A stretch of DNA of 45,244 nucleotides from CAZACZ01 sp964483695 (GTDB taxonomy: Bacteria; Deinococcota; Deinococci; Deinococcales; Trueperaceae): the NCBI GenBank assembly GCA_964483695.1, contig CAZACZ010000013.1, positions 1 through 45,244 on the forward strand, written 5' to 3'. Numbering within the stretch: the stretch's first letter is position 1; each line of letters opens with the position of its first letter. Below are positions 8,300 through 16,370 of the stretch, piece by piece. A program made the position numbers and the translations under genes. The notes under the pieces were generated by a model. The model was not told where the DNA came from. It searched no databases and saw only the letters and a list, made by a program, of their open reading frames with translations.

Positions 8300-8661
8300 C
8301 ACGGTCCTCCGCGGCGGCACGTGCGCTCAAGGCCACGACCGCCCATCATGGGCAGAATACGCGCGCTGACGGTGCGCCCCCACGGGGGAACGGCCGCAGA
8401 TCGCGCACGATGGGCGTCGATGTCCGGCACGTCCTGCAAGGACGAGGAGACGTGGTAGCTGGCGCGCCAACCGGCATCGAAGGCGCCCCAGGTGCCGTCG
8501 ACGAGCTCCAGCCAGCACGAGGTGTCGCCGACCCGTACGAACGAGGTGGGGTAGGCGGTGGACGGCATCTGCACCGCGGCGCCACCCGCGTCCCCGTCCT
8601 CTCCCTGGCCCGCTCCCCGATCGGCGCCGAAGGGACTGCTGGTGGGCGCGCGCTGCGTCAT
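8299..8661 (-). CDS. Hypothetical 120-aa ORF at the head of the uronate-type operon (possible gene remnant)
   Basis: I do not recognise this product with confidence. It has a well-spaced Shine-Dalgarno (AGGAG, 8 nt before the ATG at 8661) and ends in a TGATG overlap with the SDR start, as the SDR does with the next gene, which argues that it is translated. The central stretch SFVRVGDTSCWLELVDGTWG AFDAGW loosely resembles the first strands of metallo-beta-lactamase-fold proteins, but no HxHxDH motif follows and the C-terminus is low in structure. It may be a truncated remnant that now serves as a leader coupling translation to the SDR. If it is not coding, 8300-8836 is a long regulatory gap. 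Confidence 0.4.
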   Translation of the reverse strand: MTQRAPTSSPFGADRGAGQGEDGDAGGAAVQMPSTAYPTSFVRVGDTSCWLELVDGTWGAFDAGWRASYHVSSSLQDVPDIDAHRARSAAVPPWGRTVSARILPMMGGRGLERTCRRGGP

Positions 8662-8716
8662 GATGGCCGCTCCTGTCGCGAAGGTGGGCGTTTCGGGACG
8701 TTCCTTTCACCATGAT

Positions 8717-8730
8717 ACGAAACCGTTCGT
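8717..8730. promoter_or_regulatory. Inverted repeat, candidate operator upstream of the SDR/LarA/gntK operon
   Basis: ACGAA-ACCG-TTCGT is a perfect 5-bp inverted repeat with a 4-bp centre, about 55 bp before the first start of the minus-strand operon. A TATCAT box on the minus strand (8717 to 8712) adjoins it. This looks like an operator for a sugar-acid regulator; no regulator gene is adjacent. Confidence 0.4.
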
Positions 8731-8836
8731 GGGCGCGGCCGACGCGCCGACGCCCACCCGATCCCCGACGCGGCGGCCCGCGCGCGGGACACAACGCCTT
8801 GCGTGGCCTGGTTAGGGTGAGGTTCGGAGGTGCCCC

Positions 8837-9826
8837 TTGTCCTCGCCCCACGACGTCGCGCATCCGGCGCCGTCCGATGCCGCCATCCTCACGTCCGGCC
8901 TGTCGAAGCGCTTCGGCGATACCATCGCGCTCGACGACCTCGACCTCGAGGTCCCGCGCAACACGATCTTCGGCTTCCTCGGTCCCAACGGCGCGGGCAA
9001 GACGACCGCCATGAAGCTCCTGCTCGGGTTGGCCCGACCGAGCGCGGGCAGCGCGCACGTGTTCGGTCTCGACGCGGTGCAGGACAGCCTCGCCGTTCGG
9101 CGCCGCGTCGGCTACCTGGCGCAAGAGCCGCGCTTCTACGGCTACATGACCGCGCGGCAGACGCTGCACTTCGTGCTGGGGTTCTTCGAGCCCCCGACCA
9201 CCCGCGACGCCCGCCTGCGGGTCGCGGAGGCGCTCGAGTTGGTCGAACTCGCGGACAAGGCCGATCGTCCGGTGAGCGGCTTCTCGGGCGGCGAGCGGCA
9301 GCGGCTCGGGATCGCGCAGGCCTGGATCCATCGTCCCGACCTGCTCATCCTCGACGAACCCGCGGCCAGCCTCGACCCGCTCGGGCGGGCGGCCGTGCTT
9401 GGCATCCTGCAGCGTCTGCGGGAACGGGCCACGGTGTTCTTCTCGACCCACATCCTCGACGACGTCCAGCGCGTCAGCGACGCGGTGGCCATCGTCGCGC
9501 GCGGCCGACGGGTGGCACAGGCGCCCATCGGTGAGTTGCTGGCGCGCGGCAAGGGGCCGACCTTCGTGCTCGAGGTTCGCGGCGTCCCGCGCGAGACGCG
9601 CGCGGAGCTCGAACGCCTGCCGTGGGTGGAGTCGGTGCAGGTCCGCCACCACGATGGCGGCGAGGGCTGGCGGGTCACCGTGCGCGACCGCGAACGCGCC
9701 GAGCAGGCGTTGCTGCGACACGTGCTCCGACATCCCGACGCCGTGGTGGTCGACTTCCGGCGTGCGTCGGCCGACCTCGAGGAGATCTTCCTCGACCTGG
9801 TGAAGGGAGGGTCCGATGCAGCCTAG
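8837..9826 (+). CDS. ABC transporter ATP-binding protein (ABC-2 exporter type)
   Basis: A 329-aa nucleotide-binding subunit with Walker A GPNGAGKTT, Q-loop YLAQEP, signature SGGERQR, Walker B LLILDEP and switch His in STHILDD. A C-terminal extension of about 90 residues ending in DLEEIFLDLVKGG is usual in the NatA/CcmA-like exporters. The start is a TTG at 8837, preceded by GGAGGTG at ideal spacing; no ATG or GTG lies near with comparable support. It overlaps the permease gene by 11 bp, so the two form one exporter. Cargo is unknown. Confidence 0.93.
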   Translation: MSSPHDVAHPAPSDAAILTSGLSKRFGDTIALDDLDLEVPRNTIFGFLGPNGAGKTTAMKLLLGLARPSAGSAHVFGLDAVQDSLAVRRRVGYLAQEPRFYGYMTARQTLHFVLGFFEPPTTRDARLRVAEALELVELADKADRPVSGFSGGERQRLGIAQAWIHRPDLLILDEPAASLDPLGRAAVLGILQRLRERATVFFSTHILDDVQRVSDAVAIVARGRRVAQAPIGELLARGKGPTFVLEVRGVPRETRAELERLPWVESVQVRHHDGGEGWRVTVRDRERAEQALLRHVLRHPDAVVVDFRRASADLEEIFLDLVKGGSDAA

Positions 9827-10619
9827 GGCGTTGGCATCGGAGCGAGGCGCGCCGGAGCGAGCGCGCGCCGTCTGGTGGACGGGGTTCGCGAACCTGCTGC
9901 GCAAGGAGATCGCCGCCTGGACCGGTAGGCGCACCTGGTGGGTGCAACCGGGCATCTGGCTGCTGGTCCTGAGCGGGCCCATGATGCTGCCGCTTGCCCT
10001 GATGCGCGAGGTCTTCGCGGCGGAGACGGAGGGCGTGTTCGCCGTCGCGCGCCAGATGTTCTTCGGCCTCGGCTCCTCCGCCCCCGCCATCGGCGCCGTG
10101 CTGCTCATGCAAGGCAGCGTCGTCACCGAGCGCGAACTCGGTACCGCGGCGTGGGTGCTGTCCAAGCCGGTCACGCGATCGGCGATGCTGCTGGCCAAGC
10201 TCGTCGTCAACGCGACGGCGCTGCTGCTGGCGGCGTTCGCCCTGCCCGGCGCGGTGGCGTTCGTGCTGTTGTCGCGCGAGAACGGCGCGGCGCTGCCGCT
10301 GGCACCGTTCGCTACCGCCTTGGGCCTGGCGGCGGTGAACGTACTGTTCTACCTGGTGCTCACGTTGGCGTTGGGCGCCACGGTCCGCTCGCGCGGCGTG
10401 GTCCTGGCGGTGCCGCTTGCCGCGCTGCTGGCCGGCGACCTGCTGCTCGGCGTGCTCGGTCGGTTCGGGGAGATCACCCCGTGGCTGGTGGCTCGCTTCG
10501 TGCCGTTCGTGGCGGAAGGCGGGGCGTTGCCGACGATCCTGCCGGTGGCGGCGACGTTCGCGTGGATCGTCGTGCTGATGGTGCTGGCCGTGGTGGCGTT
10601 CGGCCGCGAGGACCTGTAG
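9816..10619 (+). CDS. ABC-2 type transporter permease
   Basis: A 267-aa membrane protein with about six predicted transmembrane helices, for example PGIWLLVLSGPMMLPLAL, LVVNATALLLAAFALPGAVAF and a C-terminal AATFAWIVVLMVLAVVAFG. RELGTAAWVLSKPVTRSAML is the cytosolic loop shared by the NosY/ABC-2 permeases, in which an export permease meets its ATPase. It starts inside the ATPase gene behind GGGAGGG and is its obvious partner. Substrate unknown; the pair could export a lipid, drug or copper-related substrate. Confidence 0.88.
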   Translation: MQPRALASERGAPERARAVWWTGFANLLRKEIAAWTGRRTWWVQPGIWLLVLSGPMMLPLALMREVFAAETEGVFAVARQMFFGLGSSAPAIGAVLLMQGSVVTERELGTAAWVLSKPVTRSAMLLAKLVVNATALLLAAFALPGAVAFVLLSRENGAALPLAPFATALGLAAVNVLFYLVLTLALGATVRSRGVVLAVPLAALLAGDLLLGVLGRFGEITPWLVARFVPFVAEGGALPTILPVAATFAWIVVLMVLAVVAFGREDL

Positions 10620-10624
10620 ACCAC

Positions 10625-10640
10625 GCGCCGCTGACGGCGC
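10625..10640. terminator. GC hairpin between convergent genes
   Basis: GCGCCG-CTGA-CGGCGC forms a 6-bp stem with a 4-nt loop in the 21-bp gap between the ABC permease stop and the cysM stop. It can act in both directions. There is no T-tract, so termination is inferred from position. Confidence 0.45.
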
Positions 10641-11525
10641 TCAGGCGCCTTCGAACAGGCCGCTGCTCAAGTAGCGGTCGCCGCGGTCGCACGCGATGAA
10701 CACCACCACGCCGCCGTCGAGCTCCGACGCCACCCGGAGGGCGGCAGCCAACGCTCCTCCGCTGCTCATGCCGGCGAGCACGCCCTCGTCGCGCGCCAAG
10801 CGGCGGGTAGCCTCGCGCGCCTCGTCCTGCGAGACGTCGACCAGACGGTCGACACGTCCGCGCTCGAAGATGGCGGGCACGTGCCCCGGCGACCAGCGCC
10901 GGATGCCCGGGATGCTCGAACCTGGGGTCGGCTGCGTGCCAACGATCTGCACCTCAGGGTTGCGGTCCTTGAGCGCCCGGGATACGCCCATGATGGTGCC
11001 GGTGGTGCCCATCGCCGAGACGAAGTGCGTCACCGTCCCTCGCGTGTCACGCCAGATCTCGAGGCCCGTGGTGCGTTCGTGCGCCCGCCAGTTGTCGGGG
11101 TTCGCGAACTGGTCGAGCGTGACGTAGCCCTCGTCTCGCACCATGGCATCGGCCACCGTGCGGGAGTGCTCGATGGTCTTCTCGGCGGGGGTGAGGACGA
11201 CGTCGGCGCCGTAGGCGCGCATGGTGCGCACCCGCTCGGCGGTGGCGTCGTCGGGCATCACGAGCGTCATGTGCAGGTCGAGCTGGCGCGCGATCATCGC
11301 GAGGGCGATGCCGGTGTTGCCGCTGGTGGCCTCGACCAGGCGGTCGCCGGGGCGCACCTCGCCGCGCTCCATGGCGCCCAGGATCATGCCGAGCGCGGCG
11401 CGGTCCTTGACGCTGCCTCCAGGGTTCTGGCCCTCGAGCTTGGCGTACAGGCGCACGCTCGCGTGGGGCGCCAGACGACGCAGCTCGACCAGCGGCGTGC
11501 CCCCGATGAGGTCGAGGAGCCTCAC
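10641..11525 (-). CDS. cysM: Cysteine synthase (O-acetylserine sulfhydrylase), CysM type
   Basis: PLP enzyme that joins O-acetylserine with sulfide or thiosulfate to make cysteine. The 294-aa product has IGGTPLV at the N-terminus, NPGGSVKDRAA with the PLP Lys40, TSGNTGIALA (substrate loop), GTTGT (phosphate-binding) and SSGG near the end. TPGSSIPGIRRWSPGHVPAIF is the hallmark of the B isozyme (CysM) rather than CysK. The start is a GTG that overlaps the stop of cysE as GTGA, with AGGAGG four bases upstream. It forms a two-gene cysteine operon with cysE. Confidence 0.92.
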   Translation of the reverse strand: MRLLDLIGGTPLVELRRLAPHASVRLYAKLEGQNPGGSVKDRAALGMILGAMERGEVRPGDRLVEATSGNTGIALAMIARQLDLHMTLVMPDDATAERVRTMRAYGADVVLTPAEKTIEHSRTVADAMVRDEGYVTLDQFANPDNWRAHERTTGLEIWRDTRGTVTHFVSAMGTTGTIMGVSRALKDRNPEVQIVGTQPTPGSSIPGIRRWSPGHVPAIFERGRVDRLVDVSQDEAREATRRLARDEGVLAGMSSGGALAAALRVASELDGGVVVFIACDRGDRYLSSGLFEGA

Positions 11526-12403
11526 CGTGCCTCCTGCCGCGCACCGTCGTCGCGCACGTCGGTCGTGTCGATGGTGGCGCGGTACGACATCTTGCTGAAG
11601 GGCGGCACCGAGCGCGTGAGCCAGACGTTCCCGCCGATGACGCTGTCGTGCCCCACGACGGTTGCGCCGCCGAGCACGCTCGCACCCGCGTACAGCACCA
11701 CGCGGTCCTCGATGGTGGGATGCCGCTTGCGCGCGGCGTCCTGCTTGCGCACGCTCAAGCCCCCCAGGGTGACGCCTTGGTAGATCTTCACGTCGTCGCC
11801 CACGATGGCGGTCGCGCCGATGACCACGCCGGTGCCGTGGTCGATGCAGAACCGCCGCCCGATGCGCGCAGAGGGGTGGATGTCGATGCCGGTGGTGCGA
11901 TGGGCGTAGGCCGAGATCATGCGTGCGAGCAGCGGCACGCCGAGCCCGTGGAACGCGTGCGCCACCCGGTAGCCGGAGATGGCGCGGAAGCCGGGGTAGG
12001 TGCGGATCACCTCGTCTCGGTCCCGCGCTGCCGGGTCGCCTTGCAGGATGGCGTTGGCGTCCGCTTCCAGGGACGCGTGAAGCTCGGGCAGGAGCTCGTG
12101 CAGCGCCGCCGCCACGCTGCGGCTGCGTTCGGCGCCGCCCGCCGGGCAGCGGTCCACCAGGAGCGCGCAGCGCTCCCGCAACGCTTCGACGTGCGCCGCG
12201 AAGGCACCGAAGTCGGCGAAACCGCGAGCGCCGAGCTCGGGGAAGAGCACCGCGAGGAGGTCGTCGAACCACGCTTCGACGTCGCCAGGCGCAGGACAGG
12301 GGGACAGGGCGCGTTGCGCCTGGAAGCGCTGGCGGACGAACGCCGCGTCGCGTGCCGCGACGCCGCTGTCTTCGCTCCTGCTGGCGGGTGCATCGTTGGA
12401 CAC
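11522..12403 (-). CDS. cysE: Serine O-acetyltransferase
   Basis: Makes O-acetylserine from serine and acetyl-CoA, the substrate of the CysM encoded immediately downstream. The 293-aa product has the long helical N-terminal domain and then a left-handed beta helix of hexapeptide repeats: IHPSARIGRRFCIDHGTGVVIGA (split here by the catalytic His) and VKIYQGVTLGGL, ending with PPFSKM. It is longer than the short EpsC-type enzymes. The GTG at 12403 is a reasonable start, with GGAGG 14 bases upstream; an ATG 18 codons further up is less likely. The protein could bind CysM through its C-terminal tail, though that ends in QEAR rather than the usual Ile. Confidence 0.9.
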   Translation of the reverse strand: MSNDAPASRSEDSGVAARDAAFVRQRFQAQRALSPCPAPGDVEAWFDDLLAVLFPELGARGFADFGAFAAHVEALRERCALLVDRCPAGGAERSRSVAAALHELLPELHASLEADANAILQGDPAARDRDEVIRTYPGFRAISGYRVAHAFHGLGVPLLARMISAYAHRTTGIDIHPSARIGRRFCIDHGTGVVIGATAIVGDDVKIYQGVTLGGLSVRKQDAARKRHPTIEDRVVLYAGASVLGGATVVGHDSVIGGNVWLTRSVPPFSKMSYRATIDTTDVRDDGARQEAR

Positions 12404-12451
12404 GCCCCGAGCGTACCCTCCGCACGGACGGCGCCGTGTGGCGCGCCAACG

Positions 12452-12457
12452 TAGCAT
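12452..12457 (+). promoter_or_regulatory. TAGCAT -10 box for a leaderless PhzF-like transcript
   Basis: TAGCAT ends 5 nt before the GTG at 12463, so transcription would begin at the start codon. There is no Shine-Dalgarno sequence. Confidence 0.55.
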
Positions 12458-12462
12458 GGGGC

Positions 12463-13305
12463 GTGCCCGAGCCCACCGGAACCCTCCATCGCTTGTCGGC
12501 GTTCACCTCCGACCCGTCCGGCGGCAACCCGGCGGGAGTCTGGCTGGGCGAGGCGCTGCCGGACGGCGCCACGATGTTGCGCATCGCCGCGGAGGTGGGG
12601 TACTCCGAGACCGCGTTCGTGGCGCCGACACGCGGCGCCACGCGCACGGTGCGCTACTACAGCCCGGAGGCGGAGGTGTCGTTCTGCGGCCACGCGACCA
12701 TCGCGGCCGGCGTCTTGCTCGGTGAGACCGCCGGGGATGGCACCTATCGGCTGGCGACCGCGGTGGGGGAGGTGCCGGTCACGGTGTCGCGCCATGCCGG
12801 AGTCCGGGAGGCGGCGCTCACCTCGGTCGAGCCGAGGTCCGGGCCGGCCAGCGACACCCAGGTCGATCAGGCGCTGGCGATACTGCGTTGGCACCGCGAC
12901 GAGCTCGACCCCACCATCGCGCCGGCGGTGGCGTACGCCGGCGCGTGGCATCTGGTCTTGGCCGCGGCCAGCGCGGATCGACTGGCACGCCTCGAGTACG
13001 ACTTCGCGGCGCTCAAGGCGCTCATGCTGGGCGAAGGCTGGACGACGCTCCAGCTGGTGTGGCGCGAGCGCGACGACGTCTTCCATGCGCGCGACCCGTT
13101 CCCGGTGGGAGGCGTCGTGGAGGACCCTGCCACCGGCGCGGCCGCGGCGGCGCTCGGCGGGTACCTGCGCGCGGCCGGCCTGATCCGCGTCCCCGGGTCG
13201 TTCGTCGTGCGGCAGGGCGAGGCGATGGGACGCCCCAGCCTGCTTCGCGTCGACGTGCCCGCGGCCGGCGGGATCGTCGTCCGCGGCGCGGCCGTGCAGC
13301 TCTAG
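12463..13305 (+). CDS. PhzF-family isomerase
   Basis: A 280-aa diaminopimelate-epimerase-fold protein of the PhzF/YddE family. Landmarks are FTSDPSGGNPAGV at the start, GYSETAFV with the general acid/base Glu49, EVSFCGHATIAAG near 71-83 and VVEDPATGAAAAALGGYL in the second half. Only PhzF proper makes phenazines; most relatives, probably this one too, act on unknown small acids, and no other phenazine genes are present. I chose GTG 12463 because a TAGCAT box sits 5 nt upstream; the frame is open far upstream, antisense to cysE. Its stop shares CTAG with the convergent agmatinase-family gene. Confidence 0.88.
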   Translation: MPEPTGTLHRLSAFTSDPSGGNPAGVWLGEALPDGATMLRIAAEVGYSETAFVAPTRGATRTVRYYSPEAEVSFCGHATIAAGVLLGETAGDGTYRLATAVGEVPVTVSRHAGVREAALTSVEPRSGPASDTQVDQALAILRWHRDELDPTIAPAVAYAGAWHLVLAAASADRLARLEYDFAALKALMLGEGWTTLQLVWRERDDVFHARDPFPVGGVVEDPATGAAAAALGGYLRAAGLIRVPGSFVVRQGEAMGRPSLLRVDVPAAGGIVVRGAAVQL

Positions 13306-14276
13306 CCGGCGCTCGCGGCGCGCCGCCGCACCGCTTCCAACGCGATCATCTCGTACGTCAGGTTGGCCGCCAGCAGCGCCGTCAAGCTACCGACATCGTA
13401 CGGCGGCATCACCTCCACCAGGTCGAACGCCACGAACGGCAGACCCGCCAGCCCGCGCAGCAGTTCGAGCGCCTGCAGGCCGGTGGCGCCGCCGACCTCG
13501 GGGGTGCCGGTGCCTGGTGCGTACACCGGATCGAGGAAGTCGATGTCGAAGCTGAGGTACAGCGGCCCACCTTCGGTGCGGGCGCGGATCCGCTCGAGCA
13601 CCGCGGGCACGCCCAGGCGGTGCATCTCGGGTGCGCGGATCATGGCCAGGCCGAGGCTCTCGCTGATGGACACGTCTTCCGGGCCGTAGAGCGAACCGCG
13701 CAGCCCCACCTGGATCGAACGACCGACGTCCAGTAGGCCCTCCTCGACCGCGCGGCGGAACGGCGTGCCGTGCGTGTCCTTGCCGCCGAAGTAGCCGTGC
13801 CAGAGGTCGTTGTGGGCGTCGAAGTGCACCAGGCCGACGGGACCGTGGCGCTTCGCCACCGCCCGCAGCAGCGGCAGCGACACCGAGTGATCGCCGCCTA
13901 GGAACACCGGGACGACCCCCGCGTCCAGCAGCGCGCCGGCCGCGCCGGCGATCTGCGCGTGCGATTCGGGCAGGTACCCGGGCGTCACCGGTAGGTCGCC
14001 GTAGTCGACCAGCGACAAGGTCTCGACCACGTCGATGCCGTGTTCGGCGTGGTACGGCCTCAGCAGCATCGACTCCTGGCGGATGCCGGACGGGCCGAAG
14101 CGCGCGCCCACCCGGTAGGTGCCTCCGGTATCGAACGGCACGCCCACTACCGCCAGGTCCACCCCGGCGAGGTCGGTGACGTGCGGTAGGCGCATGAACG
14201 TGCGGATCCCTTCGAAGCGCGGGTAGACCATGGCGTCGACCGGGCCGTGATGCGGTCGCTGGGAGTCGGTGGGCAT
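13302..14276 (-). CDS. Agmatinase/arginase-family ureohydrolase
   Basis: A 324-aa binuclear metal hydrolase that releases urea from a guanidino compound. The metal ligands are all present: GGDHS (His130), FDAHND (Asp153, His155, Asp157) and SFDIDFLDP (Asp244, Asp246). Overall it resembles agmatinase (SpeB) and guanidinobutyrase more than arginase. GAGGAGGAA precedes the ATG at 14276 and overlaps the stop of the Lrp gene. The operon also holds an Lrp regulator and an amidase, and the divergent operon has an aminotransferase and a polyamine-type importer, so the substrate could be agmatine, 4-guanidinobutyrate or a related compound. Nickel-dependent guanidine hydrolases also belong to this family. 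Confidence 0.88.
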   Translation of the reverse strand: MPTDSQRPHHGPVDAMVYPRFEGIRTFMRLPHVTDLAGVDLAVVGVPFDTGGTYRVGARFGPSGIRQESMLLRPYHAEHGIDVVETLSLVDYGDLPVTPGYLPESHAQIAGAAGALLDAGVVPVFLGGDHSVSLPLLRAVAKRHGPVGLVHFDAHNDLWHGYFGGKDTHGTPFRRAVEEGLLDVGRSIQVGLRGSLYGPEDVSISESLGLAMIRAPEMHRLGVPAVLERIRARTEGGPLYLSFDIDFLDPVYAPGTGTPEVGGATGLQALELLRGLAGLPFVAFDLVEVMPPYDVGSLTALLAANLTYEMIALEAVRRRAASAG

Positions 14277-14287
14277 GCGGTTCCTCC

Positions 14288-14776
14288 TCAGTCGGGCGCG
14301 TCGGGCGCGCGCACGATGCGCAGGTCGGGCTGGCCGTACTTCACCACCTGCAAGATCATGTTGGTGCGGGTGCTGACGACGCCGGGGACGTGCTGGATGC
14401 GTTGGGTGACGAGTTCCGTGAGGTGGTCGAGGTCGCGGCACATGACGTCCACCTCGAGGTCGTACTCGCCCGACACCATCGCCACGTAGCTCACCTCCGG
14501 CAGCGCCGCGATGGTCTTGGCCGCCTGCGCGGTGAGGTGCGCCGGCGTGATCGCGAGGTGGATGTTGGCGGGGGCGCGGAAGCCGACGTGGTGGGGGTCG
14601 GCGCGGCCGACCACGTGCAGGGTGCGTTGCTTCACCAGGCGCGCGTACCGGTTGCGGGCGGTGCCGATGGAGACGCCGAGCGCCCTGGCCATCTCGGTGA
14701 ACGAGCGACGTCCGTCCTGCTGCAGCTGCTCCAGGATGGCGAAGTCGAGGTCGTCCAGGGTAGGGCGGCTGCTCAT
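14288..14776 (-). CDS. Lrp/AsnC family transcriptional regulator
   Basis: A 162-aa regulator: N-terminal helix-turn-helix (LDDLDFAILEQLQQDGRRSF, then MARALGVSIGTARNRYARL) and a C-terminal RAM ligand domain (VSYVAMVSGEYDLEVDVMC, LVTQRIQHVPGV, TRTNMILQVVKYG). Such proteins sense amino acids or similar ligands and control the neighbouring genes. It lies inside an operon with the amidase (ATGA overlap upstream) and the agmatinase-family gene (11 bp downstream). The palindrome at 16326 between the two divergent operons is its likely target (inference). Confidence 0.9.
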   Translation of the reverse strand: MSSRPTLDDLDFAILEQLQQDGRRSFTEMARALGVSIGTARNRYARLVKQRTLHVVGRADPHHVGFRAPANIHLAITPAHLTAQAAKTIAALPEVSYVAMVSGEYDLEVDVMCRDLDHLTELVTQRIQHVPGVVSTRTNMILQVVKYGQPDLRIVRAPDAPD

Positions 14777-16257
14777 GCCCGCTCCCGGTCTGCCGAAGTG
14801 CCGTGCGCTGCGTGCACGGCCGGCAGGCGTCCGTGCCATGGCCGAAGCTCCTCGAGCGTGGCGCCGAGCGCGAGCAACGTCACCTCGTCGGCGTGGCGCG
14901 CGGCGAACTGCATGCCGATCGGCAGCCCTGCCGAGCTCCACGCCAGCGGCAGCGACAACGCCGGTTGGCCGGTGGCGTTGAACAGCGGCAGGAACGCCCC
15001 CGCCTCGTCGCACAGGCGGAAGAACGAGGCGAAGTCGGGGTGCGGCACGCTCTGGGCGTACTTCCCGAGCGGTTCGGGCACACGCAGCAGGGTCGGGGTG
15101 AGGAGCACGTCGTAGCGCTCGAAGAAGGCGGCGGCGGAGCGAGCGACGCGGTTGCGCTCGGCTTCGGCGCGCACGACGTCGTGGGCGGTGAGGCGGCGCG
15201 CCTCGAGGTAGAGCTGCAGCGTGACCGGTTCGAGCGTCGTGTCGCTCACCGTGCGCCCCGTCTCCCGCGCGATCTCGTCGAGCAGGACGTCGAAGCCGAG
15301 CGCCCAGCCGACCCCGGCGGCCCACACGAAGGCGTCGTAGTCGAAGGTCGGGCCGTCCTGCTCGACGGTGTGGCCGAGCGCCGCGAGGTCGTCGGCGACG
15401 GCCAAGGTGGCGGCTTCGACCTCCGGCTCGACCGGGTAGCCTCCCCACGCGGAGGTGCAGACGGCGACGCGGAGGCGACCGGGCGCGGGTCCGGGCGCGC
15501 CGCGCGCCAGGCGCTCCAGTGCCCCGCGCTGCGCGTCGCTCCAGGACGGCGCGGGCGCCGGGTCCCCCGGCGCGGCGCCGGCCACCGCCAGCAACACGCC
15601 CGCGGCGTCGCGCACGCTGCGCGCGAGGACGAACTCGGCATCCATGCCCATCACCGGCTCGCCGGCGTCGGGGGCGTGCGACACCCGACCGCGCGACGGC
15701 TTCAACCCCACCAGGCCGCACGCGCTGGCTGGGATGCGGATCGAACCGGCGGCGTCGGTGGCGTGCGCCAACGGGACCATCCCGCTGGCGACGGCCGCCG
15801 CCGCGCCACCCGACGAGCCGCCGGCGATGCGGCTCGGGTCGAACGGGTTGCGCGTCGGGCCGCGCAGCACCGACTCGGTGGAGAGCGACAGCGAGAACTC
15901 GGGGGAAGCGCTGCGACCGACGGTGCACAACCCCGCAGCGCGGAAGCGGCGGGTGAGGTCGGCGTCGTGCGTGGCCACGCGCCCCGCGGCGAGCCGGCTG
16001 CCGAACTCTTGCTTGCGGCCGGCCTCGGAGGCCCCTGCATCCTTCTGCAGGAACGGCACGCCGCCGAAGGGGGCGTCGGCGCTCGCCGCTTCCGCCGGCA
16101 CGCCGCCGTACACCTCCACCACGGCGTGCAGCGCGGGGTCGCAACGGGCGATGGCGGAGCGCGCCAGGTGTGCGAGCTCGGCAGGCGACACCTTGCCGGC
16201 GCGGACCAGGCCGGCGAGGTGCGTGGCGTCGAGGCGGGCGTACTCCTCGAGCGTCAC
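14773..16257 (-). CDS. Amidase (amidase signature family)
   Basis: A 494-aa amidase with the Ser-cisSer-Lys triad: Lys72 in LQKDAG, Ser148 in GGSSGGAAAA and Ser172 in DAAGSIRIPASACG. The spacing of 24 between the serines is the family norm; the usual DGGGSIR has Ala here. The substrate is unknown: carboxamides, guanidinobutyramide or peptide amides would all fit. It starts with GTG at 16257 with only a weak Shine-Dalgarno sequence (GGGGGCGAG). It is the first gene of a minus-strand operon with an Lrp regulator and an agmatinase-family enzyme, which hints at 4-guanidinobutyramide to 4-guanidinobutyrate to GABA (inference). Confidence 0.88.
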   Translation of the reverse strand: MTLEEYARLDATHLAGLVRAGKVSPAELAHLARSAIARCDPALHAVVEVYGGVPAEAASADAPFGGVPFLQKDAGASEAGRKQEFGSRLAAGRVATHDADLTRRFRAAGLCTVGRSASPEFSLSLSTESVLRGPTRNPFDPSRIAGGSSGGAAAAVASGMVPLAHATDAAGSIRIPASACGLVGLKPSRGRVSHAPDAGEPVMGMDAEFVLARSVRDAAGVLLAVAGAAPGDPAPAPSWSDAQRGALERLARGAPGPAPGRLRVAVCTSAWGGYPVEPEVEAATLAVADDLAALGHTVEQDGPTFDYDAFVWAAGVGWALGFDVLLDEIARETGRTVSDTTLEPVTLQLYLEARRLTAHDVVRAEAERNRVARSAAAFFERYDVLLTPTLLRVPEPLGKYAQSVPHPDFASFFRLCDEAGAFLPLFNATGQPALSLPLAWSSAGLPIGMQFAARHADEVTLLALGATLEELRPWHGRLPAVHAAHGTSADRERA

Positions 16258-16300
16258 GCTCGCCCCCGCGAGGACCGAAGGAGGACCATGTTCACCCGGA

Positions 16301-16330
16301 ACTGTGGCACGGCGGATGCAGAATCGTCAA
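16301..16330 (-). promoter_or_regulatory. Leftward promoter candidate for the amidase operon
   Basis: On the minus strand TTGACG (16330 to 16325) is followed after 18 bp by CACAGT (16306 to 16301). The -35 box is one arm of the palindrome at 16326-16340. Confidence 0.4.
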
Positions 16331-16340
16331 CATCGTTGAC
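16326..16340. promoter_or_regulatory. Palindromic operator GTCAAC-ATC-GTTGAC
   Basis: A perfect 6-bp inverted repeat around ATC. Each arm supplies a TTGAC -35 box for one of the two divergent promoters, so a bound protein would block both. The Lrp-type regulator in the left operon is the obvious candidate. Confidence 0.6.
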
Positions 16341-16364
16341 ATCCTGCTGCTGATTGTGGATACT
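16336..16364 (+). promoter_or_regulatory. Near-consensus sigma70-type promoter for a leaderless aminotransferase mRNA
   Basis: TTGACA (16336-16341) and GATACT (16359-16364) are exactly 17 bp apart, and the ATG follows 6 nt after the -10 box. The mRNA should begin at or next to the start codon. Confidence 0.75.
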
Positions 16365-16370
16365 CCGCGC

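Noticed and set aside
8327..10210. 627-codon minus-strand open frame opposite the ABC genes
   Set aside because: The ABC ATPase and permease on the plus strand are unmistakable; this frame is a high-GC artefact.
12463..13305. PhzF-like gene as evidence of phenazine biosynthesis
   Set aside because: No phzA/B/D/E/G partners; the family is widespread with other roles.
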